From Halomonas fontilapidosi (lineage in GTDB: Bacteria > Pseudomonadota > Gammaproteobacteria > Pseudomonadales > Halomonadaceae): a stretch of DNA of 64,000 nt. The notes beneath the pieces are model-generated. The model worked only from the letters and a program-made list of their open reading frames with translations, was not told the DNA's origin and ran no database searches. How positions within the stretch are numbered: the first letter of the stretch is position 1; each line of letters opens with the position of its first letter. Positions 25,476-35,823 of this stretch are shown in pieces. The position numbers and the translations under genes are program-made. The stretch covers positions 186,001 through 250,000 of the forward strand of contig NZ_JACHXQ010000001.1 of NCBI RefSeq assembly GCF_014192285.1. The letters are read 5' to 3'.

Positions 25476-26600
25476 TTAACCCCGATGGTAGCCGGGCGTG
25501 ACAAAGGGCATCTTGCTCACCGTCATCGGCAGCTGCTTGCGCCGCACCTCGGCATAGACGGTCGTGCCGATCTCACTGGCCTCGATAGACACATAGCCCA
25601 TCGCCACCGGCTGACCAACGCTGGGACCGAAACCGCCTGAGGTCACACGGCCCAGATACTTGCCCGCGGTGTCGAAGAGTTCGGCGCCTTCACGCACTGG
25701 CGCACGACCCTCGCCAAGCAGGCCCACCCGCTTGCGCCGATGGTCCTTCGCCTCGACCTGGTGCAGGATCAGGTCGGCACCGGGGAAGCCGCCGGCACGC
25801 TCGCCGCCGCGACGGCGGGGCTTGCCGATCGCCCAGATCAGGCCTGCCTCCACGGGAGTGGTATCGGTATTGATGTCGTGGCCATAGAGACACAGCCCCG
25901 CCTCGAGGCGCAGCGAATCACGCGCGCCCAGGCCGATCGCCTCGACCTCCTCTTCGGCCAGCAGCCGGCGCGCCAGGGTATCGGCATCCTCGGCGGCCAC
26001 CGAGATCTCGAAGCCATCCTCGCCGGTGTAGCCGCTGCGGCTGACCCAGACATCGATGCCGTCGATGGTAAAGCGGCCGTGCTGCATGAACACCATCTCG
26101 CAGGCATCCGGGCAAAGCCGCTGCATCACGCCCGCTGCCGCCGGCCCTTGAAGCGCCAGCAGGCCACGCTCGAGCACCTCTACCTCGTGATCGAGCAGGC
26201 CCCGGCGCAGGTGCGCGATATCCTGTTCACGACAGGCGGCATTGACAACCAGGTAGAGATGGTCGCCGGCATTGACCACCATCAGATCATCGAGAATGCC
26301 GCCCTCCTCGGCGGTGAACAGCGCATAGCGCTGCATGCCCTCGGCCAGCCCGACAATATCGGCCGGCACCAGGGTTTCCAGCGCCTCGGCCGGATTCGGG
26401 CCGCGCAGCAGAATCTGCCCCATATGGGAGACATCGAAGAGTCCGCAGGCCTGACGGGTATGCTCGTGCTCGCGCTTGACGCCCAGCGGATACTGTACCG
26501 GCATGTCGTAGCCGGCGAAGGGCACCATCTTGGCCCCCAGTTCCTCGTGCAGGGCGTGCAGGGGGGTATGCTTAAGTTCATTCATGGCGTCATCACTCAT
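25476..26600 (-). CDS. gcvT: Glycine cleavage system T protein (aminomethyltransferase)
   Basis: The 374-aa T protein transfers the methylene group from aminomethyl-lipoyl H protein to tetrahydrofolate. Its N-terminal PLHALHEELGAKMVPFAGYDMPVQY, DVSHMGQI, SRSGYTGEDGFEI and LRLEAGLCLYGHDI segments are family hallmarks. It is on the opposite strand from gcvH and gcvP, with a symporter gene between, so the system is split into two transcripts. An internal ATG five codons in is an alternative start; neither has a strong ribosome site. Confidence 0.95.
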   Translation of the reverse strand: MSDDAMNELKHTPLHALHEELGAKMVPFAGYDMPVQYPLGVKREHEHTRQACGLFDVSHMGQILLRGPNPAEALETLVPADIVGLAEGMQRYALFTAEEGGILDDLMVVNAGDHLYLVVNAACREQDIAHLRRGLLDHEVEVLERGLLALQGPAAAGVMQRLCPDACEMVFMQHGRFTIDGIDVWVSRSGYTGEDGFEISVAAEDADTLARRLLAEEEVEAIGLGARDSLRLEAGLCLYGHDINTDTTPVEAGLIWAIGKPRRRGGERAGGFPGADLILHQVEAKDHRRKRVGLLGEGRAPVREGAELFDTAGKYLGRVTSGGFGPSVGQPVAMGYVSIEASEIGTTVYAEVRRKQLPMTVSKMPFVTPGYHRG

Positions 26601-26620
26601 GGCTTGGGAGGCAACGCAAG

Positions 26621-26644
26621 AGAGGTGCCCCCACGGGCACCTCT
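26621..26644 (-). terminator. Hairpin between alsT and gcvT
   Basis: AGAGGTGCCC and GGGCACCTCT form a perfect 10-bp stem with a 4-nt loop, 17 bp after the symporter stop and upstream of gcvT. It may reduce readthrough into gcvT. Confidence 0.65.
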
Positions 26645-26660
26645 CCAGCGCGGCTCACCG

Positions 26661-28067
26661 TCAGGATTTATCGTGGTCCAGCTCCTCGCCCGGCAGGATA
26701 TCCTTGCCGTCGAAGTAGGCGCGGGCCAGCTTGAAGACCACCGGCGACAGCAGCGCCAGGGCGATCAGATTGGGAATGGCCATCATGGCGTTGAACACGC
26801 TCGCCAGCACCCAGACAAGATTCAGGTTGGCCATGGCCCCGAGCGGGATCGCGATGATGAACAGCACCCGGTAGAGGGTGATCGAACGGGTCCCGAACAG
26901 GAACTGGAAACACTTCTCGCCATAGAAGGACCACCCCAGGATGGTGGTAAAGGCAAACACCGCCAGGGCGAACGTCACTATGTACTCGCCTACGCCCGGC
27001 AGCGCCAGGTCGAAGGATACCGCGGTCAAGCGCGCACCGGTCTCGCCTGCGCTCCACTCAACGCTGGTGAGAATGACCAGGGCGGTGATGGAGCAGACGA
27101 TGATGGTGTCGATAAAGGTGCCCAGCATGGCGATCAAGCCCTGACGGATCGGGTTCTTGGTCTGCGCCGCGGCGTGGGCGATGGGGGCACTGCCCAGCCC
27201 AGCCTCGTTGGAGAAGATGCCGCGCGCCACGCCGAACTGAATCGCCATGGCCACTCCCGCACCGGCAAAGCCGCCTGCTGCCGCGATGGGATTGAAAGCG
27301 TGATAGAAGATCATGCCGAACGCTTCGCCGATCTGGTCGGCGTTGAGAATCAGCACCAGGATACCCGCCAGCACATAGGCGATCCCCATGATCGGCACCA
27401 GCTTTCCGGCGACCTTGGCGATACGCTTGATCCCCCCCAGGATCACGGCGCCGGCCAGCACCATCAGAATCAAGCCCGTCAGCCAGTGCGGCATGCCCAG
27501 CGACTCACTCAAGCCTTCCGCCACCGAGTTGGACTGCACGGTGTTGCCGATACCAAACGCCGCCACGGCGCCGAAGAAGGCAAAGGCGCCACCCAGCCAC
27601 AGCCACTTCTTGCCCAGGCCGTTCTTGATGTAGAACATCGGGCCGCCGATGTGGTAGCCGGTGCTGTCGGTTTCGCGGTAGCGCACCGCCAACACCGCCT
27701 CGGCGAATTTCGTCGCCATGCCCACCAGCGCCGTGATCCACATCCAGAACACGGCGCCCGGGCCACCCAGGAAGATGGCGGTCGCCACACCGGCGATGTT
27801 ACCGGTGCCGATGGTGGCGGACAGCGCCGTCATCAGGGCATTGAACGGCGAGATTTCCCCCTCGTCCTCCTTGGTCTTTTTCTCCCCGGGCGCCGGCTTG
27901 CGGTCGCGCCCCTGCCACATCAGCTTGAAGCCTTCACCGAGCTTGCGGATCGGCATCAGCCTCAGGCCGGCCTGCAGATAGATGCCGACACCCAGCAGCA
28001 GGATCAGCATGGGAACGCCCCATACGATGCCTTCCACCGAGCTCAAGAATGTCATTAATGCTTCCAC
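26661..28067 (-). CDS. Sodium:alanine/glycine symporter (AGCS family)
   Basis: A multi-helix inner-membrane carrier of the AlsT/DagA/GlyP family. It shows the signature ATIGTGNIAGVATAIFLGGPGAVFW and the NEAGLGSAPIAHAAA region. The start is taken as GTG at 28067 because GGGGAG sits 6 nt upstream; an ATG at 28055 is also possible. Lying between gcvT and gcvH, it probably imports glycine or alanine for the glycine cleavage system. The next upstream gene, gcvH, is divergent. Confidence 0.92.
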   Translation of the reverse strand: MEALMTFLSSVEGIVWGVPMLILLLGVGIYLQAGLRLMPIRKLGEGFKLMWQGRDRKPAPGEKKTKEDEGEISPFNALMTALSATIGTGNIAGVATAIFLGGPGAVFWMWITALVGMATKFAEAVLAVRYRETDSTGYHIGGPMFYIKNGLGKKWLWLGGAFAFFGAVAAFGIGNTVQSNSVAEGLSESLGMPHWLTGLILMVLAGAVILGGIKRIAKVAGKLVPIMGIAYVLAGILVLILNADQIGEAFGMIFYHAFNPIAAAGGFAGAGVAMAIQFGVARGIFSNEAGLGSAPIAHAAAQTKNPIRQGLIAMLGTFIDTIIVCSITALVILTSVEWSAGETGARLTAVSFDLALPGVGEYIVTFALAVFAFTTILGWSFYGEKCFQFLFGTRSITLYRVLFIIAIPLGAMANLNLVWVLASVFNAMMAIPNLIALALLSPVVFKLARAYFDGKDILPGEELDHDKS

Positions 28068-28593
28068 GAGAGTCTCCCCAATTGACGCTTGTTGTTGTGA
28101 CCCGCATGCATCCCCGCTCTCCCGACCGTCGGGAAGATGAAATGGCATGGACGGGCCAGGCTTCGACGAAAAAACGATAGGACGAACGCCTTCACGATAG
28201 CGGATCCTGCCACTGATGCACCAGCCCGCTGAAAAGGGGAGGCACCATGGCAGCACCGCCGACGGGAAGATCGCCTGTTTCCGATCGGAAACGCGGCAAG
28301 CCTACGTTCCACACCAAGCGCCGGCAAGAGCCGCGGTGCCGGGTGCGATCGCCCCCAACGCTGCGGCACGGAGCGTGCGCAAGATGCCGGTCTCACCGGC
28401 GGGATGCCGCCGTGCCCCCGGGCAGCCGGCCCGGCACCGGGCAGGCACTGGACGAACCGTCGCCGGCGGACCACCCTATCAACGGGTCGACGAGCGCCAG
28501 CCGCCTATCGGACCCACCGGGAGGACTCGCCAAATGCCGACAATGGCGTTAGCATTCGCGAATCCGAAAACCTTTTTCGTATAGGAAATCACG
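28068..28593. other. 526-bp divergent region between alsT and gcvH
   Basis: It must carry two divergent promoters. I looked on both strands for the glycine riboswitch core and did not find it. A plus-strand ORF (28247-28552) has a good GGGGAGG site before its ATG, but its codon use and very basic composition are unlike the neighbours; I do not call it a gene. The middle (about 28330-28450) is very GC-rich with many short inverted repeats. Confidence 0.5.
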
Positions 28594-28986
28594 ATGAGCT
28601 CTATCCCCGCCAACCTGCGCTATGCCGAAAGCCATGAATGGGTCCTCGATAATGGCGACGGCAGCGTGACCATCGGCATTACCGACCATGCCCAGGAGGC
28701 GCTGGGCGATGTGGTCTTCGTCGAGCTGCCCGAAGTGGGCCGTACCCTGGCCGTGGGCGACGAGTTCGGCGTCATCGAGTCGGTCAAGGCCGCCTCCGAC
28801 CTCTATGCGCCGGTCGCCGGTGAGATCCTCGAGGTCAACGAGGCCCTTGAAGATAGCCCCGAAACCGTCAACGAGTCGCCCTACGCGGATGGCTGGCTCA
28901 TGAAGGTGCGTCTCGAGGATGCCAGCAACCTCGACGACCTGCTCGATGCCGGCGCCTACCAGGCCGTGGCCGCCGCCGAGGAGTGA
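28594..28986 (+). CDS. gcvH: Glycine cleavage system H protein
   Basis: A 130-aa lipoyl carrier. The lipoylated lysine lies in [15 protein letters not shown] and the hydrophobic barrel ends at [21 protein letters not shown] precedes the ATG. It shuttles the aminomethyl group between P, T and L proteins. gcvP follows by 145 bp on the same strand; gcvT is divergent. Confidence 0.97.
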   Translation: MSSIPANLRYAESHEWVLDNGDGSVTIGITDHAQEALGDVVFVELPEVGRTLAVGDEFGVIESVKAASDLYAPVAGEILEVNEALEDSPETVNESPYADGWLMKVRLEDASNLDDLLDAGAYQAVAAAEE

Positions 28987-29131
28987 GTCTCCTCTCGGGC
29001 GCCGTGTCAGGACCGTCCCGTTCGGAGCAACCCTGACAAGAGGTGGCGCCCATCCCGGCCTCGCCCCTGGCGAGGCCGGCCCGTTTCGATGATCCCCGGG
29101 GCGAGTCCCCACCACGCACACAGGGTGTTCC

Positions 29132-32026
29132 ATGGCTTTCGACAACCGCCGTCTGGCCGATCTGGCCGCTCACGATGCCTTCCTTCAGCGCCACAACGGA
29201 CCGGCCGGCGCCGACGTGGACGGCATGCTCTCGATCCTGGACATGGAGAGCCTGCCCTCACTGATCGAGGCCACCGTCCCCGCCGGCATCCGCCTGGGGC
29301 GCGAGCTGGACCTGGACCCGCCGAAGGGCGAGGCCGAGGCCCTGGACTACCTGCAGCGCCTGGCCCGCCAGAACCGGGTCGTCAAGAGCTACATCGGCCA
29401 AGGCTATTACGACACCCATCTGCCGACCGTGATCCAGCGCAACGTGCTGGAGAACCCGGGCTGGTACACCGCCTACACGCCCTACCAGCCGGAGATCTCC
29501 CAGGGTCGCCTGGAAGGCCTGCTCAACTTCCAGCAGATGGTCATGGACCTGACCGGCATGGAGCTGGCCAACGCCTCGCTGCTTGACGAGGCTACCGCCG
29601 CCGCCGAGGCCATGGCGCTGTGCAAGCGCGCCAACAAGAAGGCCAAAAGCGACACCTTCTTCGTCGCCGAGGATGTCTTCCCCCAGACCCTCGACGTGGT
29701 GCGCACCCGCGCCGCCTGGTTCGGGTTCGAGCTGGTCGTGGCCCCCGCCGAGGAACTCGCCGAGCACCAGGTATTCGGCGCCCTGCTGCAGTACCCGGGC
29801 GACAGCGGCGAGGTTCGCGACCTGGCCCCGCTGATCGAGACGGCCCGTGAGCGGGGCGTGATGACCTGCGTGGTGGCTGACATCATGGGCCTGGTGCTGC
29901 TCAAGGAGCCGGGCGCGCTGGGCGCCGACATGGTGGTGGGCTCATCGCAGCGCTTTGGCGTGCCGATGGGCTATGGCGGCCCGCATGCCGCCTTCTTCGC
30001 CACCACCGACAAGCTCAAGCGCTCGATCCCGGGGCGCATCATCGGCGTGTCGAAGGATAGCCGCGGCAACACCGCGTTGCGCATGGCGATGCAGACCCGT
30101 GAGCAACACATCCGCCGCGAGAAGGCCACCTCCAACATCTGCACCGCCCAGGCGCTGCTGGCCAACATCGCCGGCTTCTATGCCGTCTACCACGGCGCCG
30201 ACGGACTGCGCACCATCGCGGCGCGCATTCACCGCCTGACCACCATCCTGGCGATGGGCCTGCAGGAAAAGGGCGTGACCCTGGCCCACGACAGCTGGTT
30301 CGATACCCTGCGCTTGACCGGCGTCGATGCCGGCAAGCTCCATGGCCGGGCCATGACCCACGACCTCAACCTGCGCTACTTCGCGGGGGGCGACGTCGGC
30401 CTGAGCCTCGACGAGACCACCACCGCCCACGACCTGGACGTGCTGTTTGACGTGCTGCTTGGCGAGGAGCACGGCCTCTCGGTGCGTGAGCTCGACAGCC
30501 GCGTGGTCGAGGCCGGCACCAGCGGCATACCGGCGGCCTGTCAGCGCGAGTCCGACTTCCTGACCCATCCCACCTTCCTCCGTTACCACAGCGAGACGGA
30601 GATGCTGCGCTACCTCAAGCGCCTGGAGAACAAGGACCTGTCGCTGGCCCATGCGATGATCCCATTGGGCTCCTGCACCATGAAGCTCAACGCCACCAGC
30701 GAGATGATTCCTATCTCCTGGCCGGAGTTCGCGCGCATCCATCCCTTTGCGCCCCGCGACCAGGTGGCCGGCTACCGGCAGATGATCGACGAGCTGGCCG
30801 CCTTCCTGGTGGAGGTCACCGGCTACGACCACATCTCCATGCAGCCCAACTCCGGGGCCCAGGGCGAGTACGCCGGCCTGGTGGCCATCCGCCGCTACCA
30901 GGCCGCCGAGGGCGAGGGGCACCGCGACGTCTGCCTGATCCCGAGCTCCGCCCACGGCACCAATCCGGCCTCCGCCGCCATGGCGCGGATGAAGGTGGTG
31001 GTGGTGGAGTGCGACGGTGACGGCAACATCGATCTCGACGACTTGCGCGCCAAGGCCGAGCAACACCGCGATGCCCTCTCGGCGATCATGATCACCTACC
31101 CCTCCACCCACGGGGTGTTCGAGGAGAGCGTGCGCGAGGTGTGCGAGATCGTGCATGGGCACGGCGGCCAGGTGTACATCGACGGGGCCAACATGAACGC
31201 CCAGGTGGGCCTGACCCGCCCCGGCGACTTCGGTGGCGACGTCAGCCACCTCAACCTGCACAAGACCTTCTGCATCCCTCACGGCGGCGGCGGGCCGGGC
31301 ATGGGCCCGATCGGCGTAAAGGCCCATCTGGCGCCCTTCGTGGCCAACCATGTGGTCACCCCGCTGGCGGGCGTCGAGGCAAGCTGTGGTGCGGTTTCGG
31401 CGGCGCCCTACGGCTCGGCCTCGATCCTGCCGATCTCCTGGGCCTACATCAAGATGATGGGCGCGCGCGGTCTACGCGAAGCCACCGAGCTGGCCATCCT
31501 CAACGCCAACTACATCGCCCGGCGACTCGAGGACCACTACCCGGTACTCTACAAGGGCGAGAACGGCACCGTGGCCCACGAGTGCATCATCGATATCCGC
31601 CCGCTCAAGGCCGAATCCGGCATCAGCGAGGAGGACATTGCCAAGCGCCTGATGGACTACGGCTTCCACGCCCCGACCATGTCCTTTCCGGTGCCCGGCA
31701 CGCTGATGATCGAGCCTACCGAGTCGGAGTCGCGCTACGAGATCGACCGCTTCTGTGACGCCATGATCAGTATCCGCGAGGAGGTCACCGCCGTGCAGCG
31801 AGGCGACTGGCCGGCGGACAACAACCCCCTGGTCAATGCCCCGCACACCATGGCCGACCTGATGGACGCGCACTGGGAGCGCCCCTACGCCCGGGAACTC
31901 GGCGCCTTTCCCAGCGAGGCGGTCAAGGCCGCCAAATACTGGCCGGCCGTCAACCGCGTCGACAACGTCTTCGGCGACCGGCAGCTGATCTGCTCCTGCC
32001 CGAGCATCGACGAGTATCGTGATTGA
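29132..32026 (+). CDS. gcvP: Glycine dehydrogenase (decarboxylating), P protein
   Basis: A 964-aa single-chain P protein in which the two homologous halves are fused. It decarboxylates glycine with pyridoxal phosphate and loads the H protein. The PLP lysine is in [20 protein letters not shown] near residue 710. The glycine-rich loop and [14 protein letters not shown] are further family signatures. It lies downstream of gcvH in the same unit. Confidence 0.97.
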   Translation: MAFDNRRLADLAAHDAFLQRHNGPAGADVDGMLSILDMESLPSLIEATVPAGIRLGRELDLDPPKGEAEALDYLQRLARQNRVVKSYIGQGYYDTHLPTVIQRNVLENPGWYTAYTPYQPEISQGRLEGLLNFQQMVMDLTGMELANASLLDEATAAAEAMALCKRANKKAKSDTFFVAEDVFPQTLDVVRTRAAWFGFELVVAPAEELAEHQVFGALLQYPGDSGEVRDLAPLIETARERGVMTCVVADIMGLVLLKEPGALGADMVVGSSQRFGVPMGYGGPHAAFFATTDKLKRSIPGRIIGVSKDSRGNTALRMAMQTREQHIRREKATSNICTAQALLANIAGFYAVYHGADGLRTIAARIHRLTTILAMGLQEKGVTLAHDSWFDTLRLTGVDAGKLHGRAMTHDLNLRYFAGGDVGLSLDETTTAHDLDVLFDVLLGEEHGLSVRELDSRVVEAGTSGIPAACQRESDFLTHPTFLRYHSETEMLRYLKRLENKDLSLAHAMIPLGSCTMKLNATSEMIPISWPEFARIHPFAPRDQVAGYRQMIDELAAFLVEVTGYDHISMQPNSGAQGEYAGLVAIRRYQAAEGEGHRDVCLIPSSAHGTNPASAAMARMKVVVVECDGDGNIDLDDLRAKAEQHRDALSAIMITYPSTHGVFEESVREVCEIVHGHGGQVYIDGANMNAQVGLTRPGDFGGDVSHLNLHKTFCIPHGGGGPGMGPIGVKAHLAPFVANHVVTPLAGVEASCGAVSAAPYGSASILPISWAYIKMMGARGLREATELAILNANYIARRLEDHYPVLYKGENGTVAHECIIDIRPLKAESGISEEDIAKRLMDYGFHAPTMSFPVPGTLMIEPTESESRYEIDRFCDAMISIREEVTAVQRGDWPADNNPLVNAPHTMADLMDAHWERPYARELGAFPSEAVKAAKYWPAVNRVDNVFGDRQLICSCPSIDEYRD

Positions 32027-32050
32027 CGGAGCGGCGGGAGCCGCGCCGTC
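32025..32050. terminator. Hairpin at the convergent gcvP/LysR ends
   Basis: GACGGAGCGGC and GCCGCGCCGTC pair with one mismatch around GGGA. It overlaps both stop-codon regions and may be a shared terminator. Confidence 0.45.
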
Positions 32051-32966
32051 AGGCCTGGTGGCGCTCCGCCACCTCGCCGAAACCGAAACGTTCGTGACGG
32101 CGCTGCTCGCGATAGCCTTCGAGCAGCCGCACGTAGCGACGCGGCATCTGTTCGCCGGCACGCATGACCAGGTGCAGTGTCTCGTGGACCGGTTGGAGCA
32201 GGGAGAGCTCCTTGACCTGACGCTGCCAGGGCGAGGTCTCCAGCACCACCCGTGAGACCACGGTGAACCCCAGGCCTCGCGCCACGGCGTCGAGCACCAT
32301 GCTCACCTCATTGGTAAAGCCCTGACGCGGGAAGTGGCTCATGGTGCGGAAGTCGGGAAAGTTGGCTCGCAGCAGGGCACCGGCATGCCCGTCACCGCCC
32401 GAGTAGCTGATGAAACCGATCGCCATCAGGTCGGCCAGACCACTGCCGGCGAAGTCCGCCGGCACCACCAGGCAGAGCGGCTCCTGGTGCCAGACCTTGC
32501 AGCATAGTTCGGGATGGCTAACGGGCTCGGTGACGATCCCCAGGTCATGGCGACCGCTCAGCACGTCGGTGACGATCTCGGCGTTGAAGGCGAAGCTGTA
32601 GCTCACCGTGAGACCGGACTGCATCTGCTGCTGGCCGAGGATGAACGGATAGAGCATCAGGCCGACGCTGCCCGGCGAGGCAAGGCGACACTCGCCGCTG
32701 TCCAGGCTGTCGTCATCCAGCGAATGACGAAAGTGCTCGTGTTCGGCGAACAGCTTGAGCGCGTAGTCGTAGGCGCGCCGCCCGCTCTCGGTGAGCACGA
32801 AACGTCGCCCCTGGCGATCCAGCAGCGGCTTGCCGAGGTAGGCCTCGAGCTTGCGCAGATGCTGGCTGACCCCGGGCTGAGTCATCTCCAGGCGGCGTGC
32901 GGTATGGGTGAAGCTGCCGGTCTCGACCAGAGTGATGAAGGTACGGAAGTATCGGGCGTTGAACAT
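32049..32966 (-). CDS. LysR-family transcriptional regulator
   Basis: The N-terminal HTH reads FITLVETGSFTHTARRLEMTQPGVSQHLRKLEAYLG, followed by an effector-binding domain to 305 aa. The start at 32966 (MFNARYF) is preferred; an in-frame GTG lies three codons upstream. It is divergent from ppnN, with 140 bp between, and convergent with gcvP. Its target is unknown. Confidence 0.88.
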   Translation of the reverse strand: MFNARYFRTFITLVETGSFTHTARRLEMTQPGVSQHLRKLEAYLGKPLLDRQGRRFVLTESGRRAYDYALKLFAEHEHFRHSLDDDSLDSGECRLASPGSVGLMLYPFILGQQQMQSGLTVSYSFAFNAEIVTDVLSGRHDLGIVTEPVSHPELCCKVWHQEPLCLVVPADFAGSGLADLMAIGFISYSGGDGHAGALLRANFPDFRTMSHFPRQGFTNEVSMVLDAVARGLGFTVVSRVVLETSPWQRQVKELSLLQPVHETLHLVMRAGEQMPRRYVRLLEGYREQRRHERFGFGEVAERHQA

Positions 32967-33106
32967 GGGCGTCACGTCGCGGGCAATGGCCGGGCAGCAG
33001 GAATTCTACCAGCTCGCCGCCCGGGTCGCAGCGATGCCCGGTTGGGGTCGGGCGTGATAGCATCGCGGGACGAGCAATGCCGCCATGACGACAGGGAACG
33101 CCAAGG

Positions 33107-34468
33107 ATGCCCGACACCATTTCCACTACCATCTCGCCGGAAGGCAGCCTCGAGATCCTCTCCCAGCAGGAGGTCGAGCGCCTCCACGATACCTCGAGGA
33201 GCGGCCTGCACGATCTGCTGCGCAGCTGCTCGCTGGCAGTGCTCAACTGCGGCAACCTCACCGATGATGGCCTGGCCCTGCTCGAGACCTATCGAGACTT
33301 CGACATCGAGGTGCTGCAGCAGGACCGCGGCGTGCGCCTCAAGATCTCCAATGCCCCGGCCGAGGCCTTCGTCGACGGCAAGATGATCCGTGGCATTCGC
33401 GAGCACCTCTCTGCCGTGCTGCGTGACATCGTCTATGTCTACAACGAAATCCAGACTCGCCAGCGCTTCGACCTGGAGACCGCCGAGGGCACCACCAACG
33501 CCGTCTTTCACATCCTGCGCAAGGCCGGCACCCTCAAGCCGGGACGCGACCCCAGCCTGGTCGTCTGCTGGGGCGGCCACTCGATCTCTCGCGAGGAGTA
33601 CGACTACACCAAGTCCGTCGGCTACCACCTGGGGCTTCGCGAGCTGGACATCTGCACCGGGTGCGGGCCCGGCGCCATGAAGGGCCCCATGAAGGGCGCC
33701 AATGTCGCTCACGCCAAGCAGCGTCGCAGCCAGGGACGCTATCTGGGGGTCTCGGAGCCCGGCATCATCGCGGCCGAGGCACCCAACCCGATCGTCAACG
33801 AGCTGGTGGTAATGCCCGACATCGAGAAGCGCCTGGAGGCGTTCGTGCGGCTCGGGCACGGCATCATCGTCTTCCCGGGGGGCGTGGGCACTGCCGAGGA
33901 GATCCTCTATCTGCTGGGCATCCTGCTGCACCCGGACAACGCGGACATGGAATTGCCGCTGATCCTCACCGGCCCCGCCAACTCTGCCGACTACTTCAGG
34001 CGCATCGACGAGTTCCTGGTCTACACCCTGGGCGAGGAGGTACGGCGCCTCTATCGCATCGTCGTCGACGACGCCGTCGAGGTCGCCCGCACCATGCGCA
34101 AGAACATCGACGCGGTGACGGAGTATCGCCGCAGCCGCCAGGACGCCTTCTACTACAACTGGCGCCTCACCGTGGCCCGGGACTTCCAGGAACCCTTCGA
34201 GCCGACCCATGACGCCATGGCCGCCCTGGCGCTCCACCGCGACCAGCCGGTCCACGAGTTGGCTGCCAATCTGCGCCGCGCCTTCTCGGGCATCGTCGCG
34301 GGCAACGTCAAGGAGAAGGGCATCCGGGCGATTGAAGCGCATGGCCCCTTCCGCCTGCACGCCGAACCGGCACTGATGGCCCGCCTCGACGAGCTGCTGG
34401 CCTCCTTCGTCGTCCAGGGGCGCATGAAGCTCGCCGGCGACTACGTGCCCTGCTATACGCTGGGATAA
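33107..34468 (+). CDS. ppnN: Pyrimidine/purine nucleotide 5'-monophosphate nucleosidase
   Basis: A 453-aa LOG-family protein of the YgdH/PpnN type, which cleaves nucleotide monophosphates to base and ribose 5-phosphate and is stimulated by ppGpp in E. coli. The signature [10 protein letters not shown] and the [14 protein letters not shown] region are visible, with the PpnN-specific N- and C-terminal extensions around the Rossmann core. The length matches E. coli PpnN. Confidence 0.93.
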   Translation: MPDTISTTISPEGSLEILSQQEVERLHDTSRSGLHDLLRSCSLAVLNCGNLTDDGLALLETYRDFDIEVLQQDRGVRLKISNAPAEAFVDGKMIRGIREHLSAVLRDIVYVYNEIQTRQRFDLETAEGTTNAVFHILRKAGTLKPGRDPSLVVCWGGHSISREEYDYTKSVGYHLGLRELDICTGCGPGAMKGPMKGANVAHAKQRRSQGRYLGVSEPGIIAAEAPNPIVNELVVMPDIEKRLEAFVRLGHGIIVFPGGVGTAEEILYLLGILLHPDNADMELPLILTGPANSADYFRRIDEFLVYTLGEEVRRLYRIVVDDAVEVARTMRKNIDAVTEYRRSRQDAFYYNWRLTVARDFQEPFEPTHDAMAALALHRDQPVHELAANLRRAFSGIVAGNVKEKGIRAIEAHGPFRLHAEPALMARLDELLASFVVQGRMKLAGDYVPCYTLG

Positions 34469-34471
34469 GGG

Positions 34472-34551
34472 CAAGGGGCAAGCACTGTGTGCCCACACCT
34501 TGACAGGCCATAAGACTGTCCTGGCAGGGTCTCCTTGTGACTTGCCCCTTG
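34472..34551. repeat. CAAG/CTTG intergenic hairpin after ppnN
   Basis: CAAGGGGCAAG (34472-34482) is perfectly complementary to CTTGCCCCTTG (34541-34551). It matches the design at 688-721 but has a 58-nt loop containing further small inverted repeats. It lies between convergent genes and may terminate both. Confidence 0.55.
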
Positions 34552-34573
34552 AACCTCGTAGCTGGGGCCGAGC

Positions 34574-34939
34574 TCAGCGAGACACCCTGGCCCATAGCCA
34601 GAGTGCATGCAGCAGCAGCCCCAGAGTGGCACCGTGGGACACCAGTAGCTCCCAACCGAAGAAGTCGCTGGTCAGGGCATGCCAGAGGGTCATCACGGCA
34701 ACGCCCACTCCCAGACAGAGCCCGAGCCGGCGCAACAAGGCGGGAAGACGCGAGCGCGCCTCGCTGGAAAGCTGTCGCCATTGCAGCACGCTGGCCACGG
34801 CCACCACCGCCAGCGCCATCAGGATCAGCGACTGGTGGGTCTCATGCCCGCCAACCAGGTAGCGCGGCAGGGTCGCCAGCATCAGTATCCCGAGCCCCAG
34901 CAGCAGGCTGAGGCGCTCTGCCGTGGACGTCATGCCCAC
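34574..34939 (-). CDS. Small multi-span membrane protein of unknown function
   Basis: A 121-aa protein with about four hydrophobic segments (LSLLLGLGILMLATL, LILMALAVVAVASVL, LGLCLGVGVAVMTLWHAL, GATLGLLLHALWLW). I do not recognise the family. The GTG start at 34939 has AGGTGG 6 nt upstream and begins one base after the mioC stop, so it is probably translated with mioC. An ATG two codons downstream is the alternative. Confidence 0.7.
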   Translation of the reverse strand: MGMTSTAERLSLLLGLGILMLATLPRYLVGGHETHQSLILMALAVVAVASVLQWRQLSSEARSRLPALLRRLGLCLGVGVAVMTLWHALTSDFFGWELLVSHGATLGLLLHALWLWARVSR

Positions 34940-34940
34940 G

Positions 34941-35405
34941 TCAGGCCACCTTCAGCTGCTGCGCGTCGATCCATTGCTCGACCCAGGGCAATGCCTCGTC
35001 ATCCGCCATGAAGGTCTCCATGGCATCCACTTCCAAGCGCTCACCGAGGCGCTGAGCGCCCTGCCCCTCGAGCAGCTCGTCGAGCTGGCGGCCGGCGCCG
35101 CAGAAGGTGTCGCCATAGGAGCTGTCGCCCAGGGCGATGAGGCCATAGCGAAGGCCGCCGAGGCCGGGACTCTTCGATTCGAGGTCGCTAGCAAGCGGCA
35201 TGATGTTGCCGGGCAGATCGCCGCTGCCAGTGGTCGAGACGCAGAACAGCGCCAGGTCTGTGGGCGTGCCGATGAGGTCGTCGAGGGTCGGCTGGTCGAA
35301 GATTGCCACTTCGTAACCGGCCTCCTCGAACAGCGGCTTGACCTGTTCAGCGACGTCCAGAGCGCCGCCATACATGGTACCTACGAAGATCTTTAGCATG
35401 GGCAT
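34941..35405 (-). CDS. MioC-like flavodoxin
   Basis: A 154-aa flavodoxin-fold protein. The phosphate loop is VGTMYGGALDVAE; STTGSGDLP and ALGDSSYGDTFCGAGRQLDELL are the other FMN-contacting loops, as in MioC and the sulfite-reductase flavodoxin domain. MioC carries electrons, for example to biotin synthase. An ATG two codons downstream could be the true start. It is followed directly by a small membrane-protein gene. Confidence 0.85.
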   Translation of the reverse strand: MPMLKIFVGTMYGGALDVAEQVKPLFEEAGYEVAIFDQPTLDDLIGTPTDLALFCVSTTGSGDLPGNIMPLASDLESKSPGLGGLRYGLIALGDSSYGDTFCGAGRQLDELLEGQGAQRLGERLEVDAMETFMADDEALPWVEQWIDAQQLKVA

Positions 35406-35541
35406 GTCATGGATTTACCTGAGAATTTCACTCGGATATTAACATGGGGGTGCGTCATGAGGCCACGCTTCGACACCTGCAGCGGCGATAATACCTGAGT
35501 ATAATGGTCGGAATTTCCCCTGAGGCGCGCACGGAGGCATC

Positions 35542-35751
35542 ATGCAGCAAACCTTCGAAACCTGGATCACCCCGATGATGATCGGCGGGCTGATCATTTT
35601 CATGTGTTTCATCATCTGGGACCTCGCGAAGAAGTCCCAGGCCGGCCGTTTCGGCACCATCATGCTGTTTGTGGTTCTGGGTGCCGGCATGCTGGGCTAT
35701 GTCCTCAAGGTGGTCATCACCTGGGTGCTGGAGAATGGCGGCGGCGTGTAA
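35542..35751 (+). CDS. DUF2788-family small membrane protein
   Basis: A 69-aa protein with two transmembrane helices (MIGGLIIFMCFIIWDLA and TIMLFVVLGAGMLGYVLKVVI) separated by a KKSQAGRFG loop. This matches the DUF2788 pattern of unknown function. CGGAGG precedes the ATG. It is a single-gene unit between mioC and the convergent ihfA. Confidence 0.82.
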   Translation: MQQTFETWITPMMIGGLIIFMCFIIWDLAKKSQAGRFGTIMLFVVLGAGMLGYVLKVVITWVLENGGGV

Positions 35752-35774
35752 CGCCATATCGAGTCTCGACCAAA

Positions 35775-35805
35775 AAGAACGCCACTCCGTTGGAGTGGCG
35801 TTCTT
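35775..35805. terminator. Bidirectional terminator between DUF2788 gene and ihfA
   Basis: AAGAACGCCACTCC and GGAGTGGCGTTCTT form a perfect 14-bp stem with a 3-nt loop, with A-rich sequence before and T-rich after it. Confidence 0.9.
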
Positions 35806-35823
35806 GTTAAACGGTACGAGACA

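Noticed and set aside
25740..28058. 772-aa plus-strand ORF opposite gcvT and alsT
   Set aside because: A composition shadow of two well-recognised minus-strand genes, rich in His, Gln and Arg with no family features.
28068..28593. Glycine riboswitch before gcvH or the symporter
   Set aside because: The conserved core words of the riboswitch were not found by eye on either strand; a covariance scan would be decisive.
29942..31351. 469-aa minus-strand ORF inside gcvP
   Set aside because: A shadow of gcvP with no ribosome site or family pattern.
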